A stretch of 64,000 bases of DNA, taken from Yes71-27 sp040758635. Lineage in GTDB: Bacteria > Bacillota > Desulfotomaculia > Desulfotomaculales > Ammonificaceae. Positions 33,051 through 42,234 of the stretch are shown piece after piece. The position numbers and the translations under genes were made by a program. The notes below the pieces were generated by a model, which was given only the letters and a program-made list of their open reading frames with translations, did no database searches and had not been told where the DNA came from. How positions within the stretch are numbered: position 1 is the stretch's first letter; each line of letters begins with the position of its first letter. Where the stretch lies: NCBI GenBank assembly GCA_040758635.1, contig JBFLVI010000001.1, positions 1-64,000 of the forward strand, written 5' to 3'.

Positions 33051-34939
33051 GCGTTCTTGAGCGGATTAATCTCCCGGAGGATTTAAAGCGGCTTCAGGTC
33101 GAGGAACTGGAAGCGTTCGCTGCGGAGCTGAGGGAATTGATTGTTAAAACGGTTGCCAAAACGGGCGGGCACCTGGCGCCGAATCTCGGGGTGGTGGAGT
33201 TAACCATTGCGCTCCACCGCGTATTTGAGGCGCCTCGCGACAAGATCATTTGGGATGTGGGGCATCAGTGCTATGCGCATAAGATCATTACCGGCAGGCG
33301 GGACCGGTTTCATATGCTCCGGCAGTTCGGGGGCTTAAGCGGCTTCCCTTCGCGTGAGGAAAGTGTTTACGACGTGTTCGGAACCGGCCACGCCAGCACC
33401 TCCCTCTCGGTGGCCCTGGGGTTGGCAAAAGCGCGCGACCTGAACCAGGATAACTACACGGTGGTGGCGGTCATCGGCGACGGGGCCTTGACGGGCGGGA
33501 TGGCCCTTGAGGCCCTGAACCACGCCGGACACCTGAAGGCAAACCTCATCGTGGTGCTTAACGATAACGAGATGTCGATTTCAAGGAACGTCGGCGCACT
33601 TTCCGGCTATCTCACGCGCCTCCGCACGGACCCCAAGTACCACCGCTCACGGGAAGAGTTTGAGTCCCTGATTCAAAAGGTCCCGGCCATCGGACCGAAG
33701 ATGCTGCGGGTTCTCGATCGCCTTAAGGACAGCGTCAAGTACCTGGTGGTTCCGGGCATGTTTTTCGAAGAACTCGGGTACACCTACCTGGGACCCGTGG
33801 ACGGGCACAACATACCGTCGCTGGTTGACACTTTGGAAAAAGCCAGGACGCTGAAAGGGCCGGTGCTGGTGCACGTGGTCACCCGCAAGGGCAAGGGCTA
33901 TCTGCCGGCGGAGCAGGATCCGGACCTCTTTCACGGTGTCGGACCATTTGACGTCCAAACCGGGGAACTGCATCGCTCCGACCGGGTTTCGTATACAGAG
34001 GTTTTCGGGCAAACCCTCGTGCGGCTGGCGGAAAAGGATCCCCGGGTCATCGCTATCACCGCGGCGATGCCTACGGGAACCGGACTCAGGCCTTTCGCCC
34101 GGCGGTTTCCTTTGCGTTTCTTTGATGTCGGCATTGCGGAACAGCACGCTGTCACTCTGGCGGCCGGGCTGGCCGTGAGCGGGTACCGTCCGGTCGTGGC
34201 TATTTATTCCACCTTCCTGCAGCGGGCGTACGACCAGATTATCCATGACGTCTGCCTCCACCGGCTGCCAGTGGTTTTCGCCCTGGACCGCGCCGGCATC
34301 GTGGGCGAGGACGGTGTAACCCATCAGGGGATCTTTGACCTGGCCTACCTCCGCTCTATTCCCAACATGGTGGTCATGGCGCCGCGGGACGAAAATGAGT
34401 TGCAGCATATGCTGCGGACGGCGCTCGCCTACGGCGGCCCCTGTGCCGTCAGATACCCGCGCGGAAGCGGGACCGGCTGCGCCCTGGACAGCGAGCCGCA
34501 ACTCCTTCCCTTTGGCCAGGGGGTGGTGTTGCGCGACGGGGGAGACGTCTCTATTTTCGCCGTCGGAAACATGGTTGAGCCTGCGCTGGAGGCGGCGGAG
34601 CAGCTTGGCGAAAAGGGAATTGAGGCGGCGGTCATCAACGTGCGGTTCGTAAAACCGCTGGATACCGGTCTACTCCTGAGGTTTGCGCGTCAAACCCGGC
34701 GGGTGGTAACGGTCGAAGAGGGAATCCTGGCCGGCGGCTTCGGAAGCGCGGTGGCCGAGTTGCTGATGGATCACGGCATGGCAGACGTAGAACTGATCCG
34801 CCTGGGGATTAACGACACCTTCGTGGAGCACGGGGCCCCGGCGATACTGAGGGATAAATACGGGCTTACCGCTGCCGGCATTGTAAAAGCGGTTACGACA
34901 TCCAAGCGGCGCCTGAGGGTGGCCAGGGTCACCCGATGA
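33047..34939 (+). CDS. dxs: 1-deoxy-D-xylulose-5-phosphate synthase
   Basis: Thiamine-diphosphate enzyme joining pyruvate and glyceraldehyde 3-phosphate, the first step of the MEP isoprenoid pathway. The 630 residues show GHQCYAHKIITGR, the ThDP motif VIGDGALTGGMALEALNHAG (20 residues), and DVGIAEQHAVTLAAGLA with FALDRAGIVGEDGVTHQG. The TTG start overlaps the end of oapA. It probably forms one transcription unit with ispA, OLE RNA, oapA and tlyA. Confidence 0.97.
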   Translation: MSVLERINLPEDLKRLQVEELEAFAAELRELIVKTVAKTGGHLAPNLGVVELTIALHRVFEAPRDKIIWDVGHQCYAHKIITGRRDRFHMLRQFGGLSGFPSREESVYDVFGTGHASTSLSVALGLAKARDLNQDNYTVVAVIGDGALTGGMALEALNHAGHLKANLIVVLNDNEMSISRNVGALSGYLTRLRTDPKYHRSREEFESLIQKVPAIGPKMLRVLDRLKDSVKYLVVPGMFFEELGYTYLGPVDGHNIPSLVDTLEKARTLKGPVLVHVVTRKGKGYLPAEQDPDLFHGVGPFDVQTGELHRSDRVSYTEVFGQTLVRLAEKDPRVIAITAAMPTGTGLRPFARRFPLRFFDVGIAEQHAVTLAAGLAVSGYRPVVAIYSTFLQRAYDQIIHDVCLHRLPVVFALDRAGIVGEDGVTHQGIFDLAYLRSIPNMVVMAPRDENELQHMLRTALAYGGPCAVRYPRGSGTGCALDSEPQLLPFGQGVVLRDGGDVSIFAVGNMVEPALEAAEQLGEKGIEAAVINVRFVKPLDTGLLLRFARQTRRVVTVEEGILAGGFGSAVAELLMDHGMADVELIRLGINDTFVEHGAPAILRDKYGLTAAGIVKAVTTSKRRLRVARVTR

Positions 34940-35754
34940 GTTCCCCCCGAAACCGGTTGGACGTGTTCCTGGTTGAGAAGGGGTACTTTCCCAGCCGGGA
35001 ACGGGCGCGGGCGGCGGTCCTTGCGGGTTGCGTTTTTGTCAACGGCCGGCGGGCGGAGAAAGCGGGCCAGCTGATCTCTCCGGTAGATACGGTTGTGGTT
35101 CGGGCGGAGGACCTGCCCTATGTTTCCCGCGGCGGTTTAAAGCTGGCCCACGCGTTGAAGGTTTTCGCCCTCGACCTGACGGGGCTGGTGGTCCTTGACG
35201 TGGGCGCCTCCACCGGCGGTTTCACGGATTGCGCTTTGCAGGCTGGAGCGCGGCGTGTTTTCGCCGTGGACGTTGGTTACGGGCAACTGGCCTGGAAACT
35301 CCGGACAGACCCGCGCGTGACGGTCTTAGAAAGGACGAACATCCGGTACCTCGAGCCGGAAGCACTCGACGAGCCGGCAGATTTCGCCACCGTTGACGTG
35401 AGTTTCATCTCCCTGGAAAAGGTGCTACCGGCGGTGGGCCGGTTGCTGAAGCCCGAAGGGCAGGGCCTGGCGCTGATCAAGCCGCAGTTTGAAGCGGGAC
35501 CGGAAAGGGTGGGCAAGAAAGGGGTCGTCCGCGACCCGGCAACGCACGTCGCGGTCTGCACGAGGATCGTAAACTTTATCCGCGGCTGCGGCTGGGAGGT
35601 GCGGGGCGTTGCTTTTTCACCGGTGCGGGGGCCGGAAGGAAACGTCGAGTTCTTCGTCTTGTTTTCCAAGGTGCCCGGCGAACCTTGGGGGGGAAGCGTG
35701 GAGGCGGTTGTGGCGGAGGCCTGGGAGCATTTCGAGGGTAAAGGCCCGGAATAG
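34936..35754 (+). CDS. tlyA: TlyA family RNA methyltransferase
   Basis: A 272-residue protein with an N-terminal S4 RNA-binding domain (RLDVFLVEKGYFPSRERARA, 20 residues) and a FtsJ-like SAM methyltransferase domain (VVLDVGASTGGFTDCALQAG, 20 residues; VDVSFISLEKVLPA; LIKPQFEAGPE). TlyA-type enzymes 2'-O-methylate rRNA, and the older hemolysin name is not supported for this group. The ATG overlaps the dxs stop by 4 bases. It is the last gene of this unit. Confidence 0.93.
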   Translation: MSSPRNRLDVFLVEKGYFPSRERARAAVLAGCVFVNGRRAEKAGQLISPVDTVVVRAEDLPYVSRGGLKLAHALKVFALDLTGLVVLDVGASTGGFTDCALQAGARRVFAVDVGYGQLAWKLRTDPRVTVLERTNIRYLEPEALDEPADFATVDVSFISLEKVLPAVGRLLKPEGQGLALIKPQFEAGPERVGKKGVVRDPATHVAVCTRIVNFIRGCGWEVRGVAFSPVRGPEGNVEFFVLFSKVPGEPWGGSVEAVVAEAWEHFEGKGPE

Positions 35755-35869
35755 CCGGGCGTGAGATATTTCAAAAGCAGCGGTTGGGGTAAAAGGGGGC
35801 GCGGGAAGGAATCTGGAACCTGGGAAACGGGATTGAATTACTAAACTTTACTGGAGGGTGGCAGGCAAA

Positions 35870-36481
35870 ATGGAGCAGGTTCGGACGGGCAGGGAGAAGC
35901 TTTCTTTATTTACCGGGATGATTTGCGGTTTTGTCGTTGCCGCTTTACTGACGTCTCTGCTGGCATGGTATACCTACCAAGGGAAGGCGGTCGCGAAGGT
36001 AAACGGGGCGGCGATTCGTTACCACGAGTTTTACAGGGAACTCGCCAGGATGCAGGGGCACGAGGTGCTTGATCTGTTGGTCGAAAGGGAACTGGTGCGG
36101 GCGGAAGCCGAAAAACGGGGCCTGAAGGTCAAAGGAGGAGAAGTGGCGGCGCGGCTCCGGGAGATACAGAAATTTTACGGGTCGGAGGAGAATTTTGAGC
36201 GCCTTTTGCAGGAAAAACACCTGACCCTTGCGGACGTGAGGAACCAGATCGTTTTTCAGCTCCTGGCCGAGAAGCTGGTGGGAGAGGTGAAGTTTGAAGA
36301 AGAGGAAGCGCGCGCATTCTACGAACAGTTCAAGGAGGCGCGCTACAATAGCCAGCCGTACGAAAAGGTGAGGTCCCGCGTGAAGCAGGATTACGAAACC
36401 TTCCTGCGCGGCCGGCTGGCGCCCCAGACGATCCAGGGCTTGAAGGAAGCGGCGAAGATAGTCTACTACTGGCAAGGGTGA
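35870..36481 (+). CDS. SurA-N-like membrane-anchored protein without a PPIase domain
   Basis: A protein of about 203 residues. An N-terminal membrane anchor (LFTGMICGFVVAALLTSLLA, 20 residues) is followed by a SurA/PrsA-like N-domain (AVAKVNGAAIRYHEFYRELA, 20 residues; LLVERELVRAEAEKRGLKV) and closing helices (YEKVRSRVKQDYETFLRGR). The parvulin PPIase domain of PrsA/SurA is absent. It is probably an extracytoplasmic chaperone-like protein. ATG 35870 follows GGAGGG; GTG 35858 overlaps it. Confidence 0.75.
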   Translation: MEQVRTGREKLSLFTGMICGFVVAALLTSLLAWYTYQGKAVAKVNGAAIRYHEFYRELARMQGHEVLDLLVERELVRAEAEKRGLKVKGGEVAARLREIQKFYGSEENFERLLQEKHLTLADVRNQIVFQLLAEKLVGEVKFEEEEARAFYEQFKEARYNSQPYEKVRSRVKQDYETFLRGRLAPQTIQGLKEAAKIVYYWQG

Positions 36482-36712
36482 TAGAAGAGCGTTCCAAAAC
36501 CGTAATGTGCCAGAAGCCAGTTAATCTGTCCGTGAATGGAAAGCTTTGGTAAAGACCCGAGGCCGTTTGAGAAGTGAGTCGTGAGAAAGGCGAAGTTTTG
36601 CAGAGCGGTCTGCCAGGGCTGTCCCTGCCGCCTGTAACCAGTCTGGGAGAGCGGCGCCTCGTACGTACGGGTTTCCCCAAGTTGATCTCGGAATGCGGGT
36701 GTAACTGGACCG
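36482..36712. other. Gap with a partial copy of the 14136 element
   Basis: The only recognisable part is AGGCGAAGTTTTGCAG at 36588-36603, the inverse of the left end of the element at 14136-14266, followed by a near copy of its next bases (CGGTCTGCCAGG). No gene, promoter or terminator was identified. Confidence 0.4.
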
Positions 36713-37588
36713 ATGATAAGAACGGTAGGACTGATACTTAACCCGACCCTGGGGGAAAGGATCGCCCCGATAGCCCGGAAGCTGATAAGCTATCTTGGCG
36801 AACAGGGAGCGCGCGTCTACCTGCTTGAAAAACAGGCGCCGCTGGTCGGGGCGGAGGGCGTGACGGAGGAGGTGCTCCGGGAACGCGCCGACGCCCTTTT
36901 TTCAGTGGGCGGAGACGGCACGCTGCTTTCCACGGTTCCCATCGCTGGACCCGCCGGCATCCCGGTCTTAGGCATCAACATGGGGCGGCTCGGCTTTCTG
37001 GCAGAACTCGGGCCCGAGGAGCTTCATTCCGGGGCAATCCGCGACGTTCTTGAAGGCCGTTGCCGGATCGAGGAGCGTTTGCTCCTACGGGTCAGAGTAG
37101 AACATGGGGGGACGACGGTCCGGGAGGTGGTGTGCCTCAATGAATGCGTGATCGGACGCGACGCCCTAGGCCGGTCCTGCCAGGTGGAGGTGCGGGTAGG
37201 AGGGCATTGCGCGATGAATTTCAGCGGCGACGGGGTCATCGTGGCCACTCCGACCGGTTCCACGGCGTACTCTTTTTCGGCGGGAGGACCGTTGCTCGAG
37301 CCGGGGGTCGAGGCCCTCGTTCTTACACCCATCTGCCCGCATTCGTACACCGTACGGCCGGTGGTGGTTGACGCCGCTGCGGCGGTGGAAGTGCTCCCCA
37401 GGGCTGGTTCCGCTGCTTTCAGGCTGGCGGCAGACGGGGAGGAGAGTACCGCGCTTCTGCCGGGAAGCAGGGTGGCGATCGAGCGTTATCCGCGTCCGTT
37501 TAGGCTCATCCGGGTCTCTGAGCGGAGTTTTTACGCCGTTTTGCGCGAAAAAATAGGGTTACAGGGTTTGGAGAGCTGTGAGGGGTAA
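36713..37588 (+). CDS. nadK: NAD kinase
   Basis: Phosphorylates NAD to NADP. The 291 residues carry the GGDGTLL motif (SVGGDGTLLSTV), NMGRLGFLAEL, and VATPTGSTAYSFSAGGPLLE (20 residues), all diagnostic. It begins the conserved nadK-argR-recN-spoIVB-spo0A run of Firmicutes. The ribosome site is weak. It overlaps argR by 11 bases. Confidence 0.97.
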   Translation: MIRTVGLILNPTLGERIAPIARKLISYLGEQGARVYLLEKQAPLVGAEGVTEEVLRERADALFSVGGDGTLLSTVPIAGPAGIPVLGINMGRLGFLAELGPEELHSGAIRDVLEGRCRIEERLLLRVRVEHGGTTVREVVCLNECVIGRDALGRSCQVEVRVGGHCAMNFSGDGVIVATPTGSTAYSFSAGGPLLEPGVEALVLTPICPHSYTVRPVVVDAAAAVEVLPRAGSAAFRLAADGEESTALLPGSRVAIERYPRPFRLIRVSERSFYAVLREKIGLQGLESCEG

Positions 37589-38069
37589 GACGAGGAGTGC
37601 GGTTGAAGTGAAGTTTGTAAGGCAGCAGAAGATTCTGCAGTTAGTCAAGGAGCGGCCGATAGCGAACCAGAGAGGATTGGTGAAGGCCTTGGCCGAGGCG
37701 GGTCTCAAGGTGACCCAGGCGACCGTTTCCCGGGACATAAGGGAGTTGGGGCTGGTGAAGGTCTCGCTGGGCGGTACGATCAGGTATGTGACTCCGGACT
37801 CCCAGGGGAAAAGTGTGCGCGAAGAGGAACGGTTGCACCGCCTGGTGCGGGATGCCGTCGTCAGTCTGGACACCAGCGAAAATCTCGTGGTAGTCAAGAC
37901 CCTCCCCGGGGCGGCCCAAGGGGTCGCCTCGGCGGTGGACCGGGCGGAATGGCCGGAAGTGATCGGCACGGTGGCCGGTGACGACACCTTCCTGGTCGTG
38001 GTGAAACCGCGGAGCATGGCACCGGTGGTGAGCCGGCGGCTGAAAGCTTTAACGGCGGGGAAAAAGTAG
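37578..38069 (+). CDS. argR: Arginine repressor ArgR/AhrC
   Basis: A 163-residue arginine-dependent DNA-binding regulator. An N-terminal winged helix (RQQKILQLVKERPIANQRGL, 20 residues; KVTQATVSRDIRELGLVKV) is followed by the C-terminal arginine-binding trimer domain (VVVKTLPGAAQGVASAVDRA, 20 residues; VAGDDTFLVVV). GTG 37578 follows TTGGAGAG. The family often starts about 10 residues later, so the start could be GTG 37608. Confidence 0.96.
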   Translation: MRGKTRSAVEVKFVRQQKILQLVKERPIANQRGLVKALAEAGLKVTQATVSRDIRELGLVKVSLGGTIRYVTPDSQGKSVREEERLHRLVRDAVVSLDTSENLVVVKTLPGAAQGVASAVDRAEWPEVIGTVAGDDTFLVVVKPRSMAPVVSRRLKALTAGKK

Positions 38070-38077
38070 GGGCGGAG

Positions 38078-39724
38078 ATGCTCCATACGCTGACCATCAG
38101 AAATGTTGCGCTGATCGAAGATTTGACGCTCGAATTCGGTTCGGGTCTCAATGTTTTAACCGGTGAAACCGGGGCCGGCAAGTCGGTGATTCTCGAAGCG
38201 CTGGAACTGGCACTCGGTAAAAGAGCGGCGGGGGAGTACATCCGGACCGGCTCGGAAAAGGCGTTTGTGGAAGCGGTCTTCAGCGTGAAGGAGACACCGG
38301 CCTGCCTCGCCGGTGCGGGCATCGAACCGGAGGAGGGCTTCCTGTTTTTCTGCCGGGAACTGTACCGCCACGGCAGGAGCCTTTGCCGGATCAACGGGCG
38401 GGCTGTGCCGCTCGCCCTCTGCCGGGAAGCGGCGGAGGAGTTGATTGACTTTTTGGGCCAGGGAGAGCAGCAGGTGCTCTATCATCCCGTGAAGCAGGGC
38501 GAAATCTTCGACGCCTTTGCGGGTTTGAGCGCGGCCCGGTCGGAACTGGCAAGGACCTACCAGCGCTGGCGGGCGGTAAAGGAAAAGGCCGAAGCGCAGG
38601 CGCGGCGGAACCAGGAGCGGTTGCGGCGTGCCGACACCCTCCGCTACCAGATAAAAGAGATCGATGCGGCGGCGCTGCAGCCCGGGGAAATGGAAGAGCT
38701 TCTTCAGGAGCGGGAGTGGCTTCGCAACGCGGCGCAGCTCACCGAGTTGGCCCTGCACGGCCGGGACCTCCTGAGCGGGGAAGATCGTTCGGCCGTGGAG
38801 ACCATGGGCGAAGCCGCCGGTATCGTGGCGGAAATTGCTCGCTTCCGGTCCGGGTTGAAACCGTACGCGGAAGCTCTGTCCGAAGCAGTGCAACTGGCGG
38901 GCGAGGCCGCGCGCGAGCTGGAACAATTGGCCGACCAGGCGGAATACAGTCCGGAGCGGCTTGACGCCGTCGAAGAGCGCCTGGAAGCCATCAAGAAGCT
39001 CGGCCGCAAGTACGGCGAAACGGTGGACGAAATACTCCGCTACCGTGAAGCAGCGGCGGTGGAGCTGCAGGCGCTGGAGCAGGAAGAGGAAGAGGGTTCG
39101 CTGCTGCAGGAGGAGGCGGAAAGGCTCCGGCGGGAGTGGGAGGAAAAGGCGGCGGAGTTGCGTACCGAACGGGAAAAGGCCGGGCCGCGGCTGGAGGAAA
39201 GGATGTCGCGGGAACTCGAAAACCTGGCGATGGGAAAGACGATCTTTAAAGTCGTTTTCCAACCCTTGCCGGAGACGCCGAACCCGCGGGGCCTGGAGGA
39301 GATAGAATTTTACTTCAGCCCCAACCCCGGGGAGCCGCCCAAACCGCTGAACCGGATCGCTTCGGGGGGAGAAGCGGCCCGGGCCATTTTTGCGCTAAAA
39401 ACGTTAATCGCTGCCGGTGACCGGGTGGACACCCTTTTCCTTGACGAGGTGGACGCCGGAATCAGCGGCGAGGCCCTCGCGGCGATGGCCGACCGGCTGG
39501 ACTACCTGGCGGGGCACCAGCAGGTGCTCTGTATTACCCACCAGGCGGTACTTGCCGCACGGGCAGGAGTTCACTACGTAATCCAGAAGGAGACGCAGGA
39601 CGACCGCGCGGTGACCAGGGTCGTCCGGCTGGAGGGCGAGGCCCGGGTGCGGGAACTGGCGCGGCTGGTGGGAGGCGTTCCGGAAACCGCTCTGGAACAC
39701 GCACGGCGGCTGGCGAAGCTGTAG
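38078..39724 (+). CDS. recN: DNA repair protein RecN
   Basis: SMC-like ATPase of double-strand-break repair. The 548 residues have Walker A GETGAGKS in LNVLTGETGAGKSVILEA, a long coiled coil (about 150-350), the ABC signature IASGGEAARA and Walker B TLFLDEVDAGISG. The length is typical. It lies 8 bases after argR. A large hairpin follows before spoIVB. Confidence 0.97.
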   Translation: MLHTLTIRNVALIEDLTLEFGSGLNVLTGETGAGKSVILEALELALGKRAAGEYIRTGSEKAFVEAVFSVKETPACLAGAGIEPEEGFLFFCRELYRHGRSLCRINGRAVPLALCREAAEELIDFLGQGEQQVLYHPVKQGEIFDAFAGLSAARSELARTYQRWRAVKEKAEAQARRNQERLRRADTLRYQIKEIDAAALQPGEMEELLQEREWLRNAAQLTELALHGRDLLSGEDRSAVETMGEAAGIVAEIARFRSGLKPYAEALSEAVQLAGEAARELEQLADQAEYSPERLDAVEERLEAIKKLGRKYGETVDEILRYREAAAVELQALEQEEEEGSLLQEEAERLRREWEEKAAELRTEREKAGPRLEERMSRELENLAMGKTIFKVVFQPLPETPNPRGLEEIEFYFSPNPGEPPKPLNRIASGGEAARAIFALKTLIAAGDRVDTLFLDEVDAGISGEALAAMADRLDYLAGHQQVLCITHQAVLAARAGVHYVIQKETQDDRAVTRVVRLEGEARVRELARLVGGVPETALEHARRLAKL

Positions 39725-39753
39725 AGCCAGGCCCAATATGGTTGGCATAAAGA

Positions 39754-39789
39754 CCTCCCCCGGCGGGCATTTTAAATGCCCGGAGGGGG
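39754..39789 (+). promoter_or_regulatory. spoIVB: Hairpin covering the spoIVB ribosome site
   Basis: CCTCCCCC (39754-39761) and GGGCATTT (39765-39772) pair with AAATGCCC (39774-39781) and GGAGGGGG (39782-39789). The inner part is a perfect stem of about seven pairs, and the outer arm has one mismatch and one G-U pair. The 3' arm is the ribosome site for TTG 39797. There is no T-run, so a simple terminator is less likely. Confidence 0.6.
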
Positions 39790-39796
39790 ACTTGAG

Positions 39797-41143
39797 TTGC
39801 AGCGAAAGCAGCGTCGGCGGGCCGCTTTATTTCTTTTTACCTTCCTTTTCAGTCTCTGTACCTATGCTACGGCTGCTTTCTGGCCGGTCAAGCAGAACCT
39901 TGCGGTCGGCGAGTTTCTGGACCTCAGCAGGGTCTTTCCCCGTTTTTTATTGAAACACCTGGTCTTAACGACCGACAGCCCGCACTTTGCCGGTAGCAAC
40001 CGGGTTCGCCTTTCCCACGAACTGCAAACGGCAACCCCGGGCAGCTTTCACGTTCGGGTGGTGCTCCTGGACATTCTGCCGCTGCGCACCCTCGTGGTCA
40101 ACGTCCAGCCGGTGGTCCGGGTCTATCCGGGCGGCCAGGCGGTGGGCGTGCTCCTTCACGCGCAGGGGGTGATCGTGGTCGGTTACGCCGGGATTACGGA
40201 ACAGGACGGAGACGTGGTCAATCCCGCGGCATCCGCGGGTTTGAAGGTGGGGGACCTGATTTTGGACGTGGACGGGCATCCCGTGACAAACGAAGAGGTA
40301 ATCCGGAAGGCGGTATCCCGCGCGGGCGGGGAAAGGCGGCCGGTTGTACTGAAAGTAAAAAGGGGAAACCGGACCCTGCGTTTTGCGGTGCGGCCGGCTT
40401 TCTGCCGGAAGGCGGAGTGCTACCGGATCGGCCTTTTGATCAGGGATACAACTGCGGGCGTCGGCACGTTGACCTTCTACGATCCGGTGAGCAGGACGTA
40501 CGGCGCCCTGGGCCACGAGGTAACCCAGGGTATCACCAGCCGGCCGCTGGCGCTGAACGAGGGGCGGGTCGTCGAGGCCTTCATCCAGGGTGTGCGGCCC
40601 GGTGAGCGGGGAAAGCCGGGAGAAAAGATCGGCGTGCTTACCACGCAGGCCTCCCGCTTGTCGGGCGCCATCAACCACAATACCCCGCATGGAATTTTCG
40701 GGCGCCTGGATCGGGTTCCCAGGCACCCTTTTTACAGCGCACCTATTCCCGTCGCGCTGGCGCACCAGGTGCGCCCGGGGGAGGCAGAGTTGCTTACGGT
40801 GCTGGAGGGGAACCGGTTGGAAAAATTTGAAATCGAAATTTGTCGGGTGAACGTGGTCAACCGGGCGAGCGCGAGCAGGAAAGACCTGGTCATCAGGGTT
40901 ACCGACCCGCGGTTGCTCAGGGTTGCGGGTGGTATTGTGCAGGGAATGAGCGGCAGCCCGATAATCCAGCAGGGACGGCTGGTCGGTGTGGTAACGCACG
41001 TCTTTGTAAACGACCCGGAAAGGGGCTACGGCATTTTCGCCGAGCGGATGGTACGTGCGTGCGGATTATTGTCGTTCGAAAATAATATTCCGATTTTTTC
41101 TGTTTCCCACCTCATTCCGACAGGGACCTGTTGTAAAATATAA
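39797..41143 (+). CDS. spoIVB: SpoIVB serine peptidase (S55)
   Basis: Forespore-secreted signalling protease that starts pro-sigma-K processing. A membrane/signal helix near the start (AALFLFTFLFSLCTYATAAF, 20 residues) is followed by a PDZ domain (NPAASAGLKVGDLILDVDGH, 20 residues) and the S55 peptidase with His in ALGHEVT, Asp in VTDPRLL and the nucleophile Ser in GMSGSPI. TTG 39797 is chosen over ATG 39776 because GGAGGGGG lies 7 bases before it and ATG 39776 lies inside the hairpin stem. The 448 residues are close to the family length. spo0A follows. Confidence 0.94.
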   Translation: MQRKQRRRAALFLFTFLFSLCTYATAAFWPVKQNLAVGEFLDLSRVFPRFLLKHLVLTTDSPHFAGSNRVRLSHELQTATPGSFHVRVVLLDILPLRTLVVNVQPVVRVYPGGQAVGVLLHAQGVIVVGYAGITEQDGDVVNPAASAGLKVGDLILDVDGHPVTNEEVIRKAVSRAGGERRPVVLKVKRGNRTLRFAVRPAFCRKAECYRIGLLIRDTTAGVGTLTFYDPVSRTYGALGHEVTQGITSRPLALNEGRVVEAFIQGVRPGERGKPGEKIGVLTTQASRLSGAINHNTPHGIFGRLDRVPRHPFYSAPIPVALAHQVRPGEAELLTVLEGNRLEKFEIEICRVNVVNRASASRKDLVIRVTDPRLLRVAGGIVQGMSGSPIIQQGRLVGVVTHVFVNDPERGYGIFAERMVRACGLLSFENNIPIFSVSHLIPTGTCCKI

Positions 41144-41298
41144 ATAGAAGTCACTATGTGTGGCTCCAAGAAAAATTTACCAATTTTAAACTTTTTTATC
41201 TAACAGAGCAGGATATTTATTTGGTGCGGCGAATTAAGCAAGTTACCTGGTTGACTTCAAGAGGTTTGGAAAAAGTAAGAAGGGGGCTTTTGGGGTTA

Positions 41299-42069
41299 AT
41301 GACTAAACCGGTGCGTGTTCTTATCGCTGACGACAACCGGGAGTTTTGCGAACTCCTGAAAGAGTTTCTGAACCAGCAGCCGGACTTTGAACTGGTGGGT
41401 GTCGCCTACAACGGCATGGAGGCCGTGGAAGCCATTGAAAAGACAAGACCTGACGTGGTGATTCTCGATATCATTATGCCTCACCTCGACGGGATCGGGG
41501 TGCTGGAAAAGTTTGCGAACGGGGCAGTTCCTTACCGCCCGAAATTCGTGGTGCTCACCGCGCTGGGCCAGGAGGCGGTCACCCAGCGGGCGGTTGAACT
41601 CGGCGCCGATTACTACGTGGTGAAACCCTTCAATTTCTCGGTGCTGGCCAGCAGGATTAAGCAACTCGGCGACGGCGCGGCAGCGAGTGCACCCTTTGTG
41701 GCGCCGGTCAAACCGCGAAACCTGGATATGGCCGTCACCAACATCATCCACGAGATCGGGGTGCCCGCGCACATCAAGGGGTACCATTACCTTCGGGACG
41801 CCATCCTGATGGTAGTGAACGAGATCAACCTGTTGGGCGGCATCACTAAGGAGCTTTACCCGATGATTGCCCAGAAGTACAACACGACGCCGAGCAGGGT
41901 GGAACGGGCCATCAGACACGCGATCGAGTTGGCCTGGGACCGGGGGAATGTGGAGGCGATATCCAAGTTCTTCGGGTATACAGTCAACGTGGCTAAGGGG
42001 AAACCCACCAATTCCGAGTTTATCGCCATGATTGCCGATAAGCTGCGTCTTGAATCCAGGGTGAGTTAA
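41299..42069 (+). CDS. spo0A: Sporulation master regulator Spo0A
   Basis: Response regulator that commits the cell to sporulation. The receiver domain has the acidic pair DD at 11-12, phospho-acceptor Asp57 (VVILDIIMPHLDG), Thr in VVLTALGQ and Lys in YVVKPF. The C-terminal DNA-binding domain has the highly conserved GVPAHIKGYHYLRDAI and TPSRVERAIRHAIELAWDRG (20 residues). ATG 41299 follows GAAGGGGG; the frame is open further up, but those codons do not belong to the family. The 256 residues match. A terminator follows. I could not define its promoters or 0A boxes with confidence. Confidence 0.97.
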   Translation: MTKPVRVLIADDNREFCELLKEFLNQQPDFELVGVAYNGMEAVEAIEKTRPDVVILDIIMPHLDGIGVLEKFANGAVPYRPKFVVLTALGQEAVTQRAVELGADYYVVKPFNFSVLASRIKQLGDGAAASAPFVAPVKPRNLDMAVTNIIHEIGVPAHIKGYHYLRDAILMVVNEINLLGGITKELYPMIAQKYNTTPSRVERAIRHAIELAWDRGNVEAISKFFGYTVNVAKGKPTNSEFIAMIADKLRLESRVS

Positions 42070-42083
42070 GCTGGAAGCAGGCG

Positions 42084-42117
42084 AAACCTGACCGTTCGGT
42101 CAGGTTTCTTCACTTTT
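42084..42117 (+). terminator. Rho-independent terminator of spo0A
   Basis: A perfect 10-bp stem AAACCTGACC (42084-42093) / GGTCAGGTTT (42098-42107) with a 4-base loop. A T-rich tail (CTTCACTTTT) follows. Confidence 0.9.
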
Positions 42118-42179
42118 AGGGAGAAATATTGTTTCGGACAAGGACCGGCATCGTCCTGGAAGAGCGCCGGGGCGGCTCC

Positions 42180-42207
42180 TTGACTTGAAGGAAAAAGGTA
42201 TTATACT
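42180..42207 (+). promoter_or_regulatory. Sigma-A-type promoter of the steA operon
   Basis: TTGACT at 42180-42185 and TATACT at 42202-42207 are separated by 16 bases and lie 27 bases before the steA start. Confidence 0.75.
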
Positions 42208-42234
42208 GGTAGGGAAAGAAGGTGGAAAGACAAA

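Noticed and set aside
36482..36712. Possible cobalamin-type riboswitch before nadK
   Set aside because: GCCAGG-like words occur, but the B12-box pattern is not met. A relic of the 14136 element explains part of it.
38156..39262. Minus-strand open frame of 368 codons opposite recN
   Set aside because: Shadow frame; RecN is complete on the + strand.
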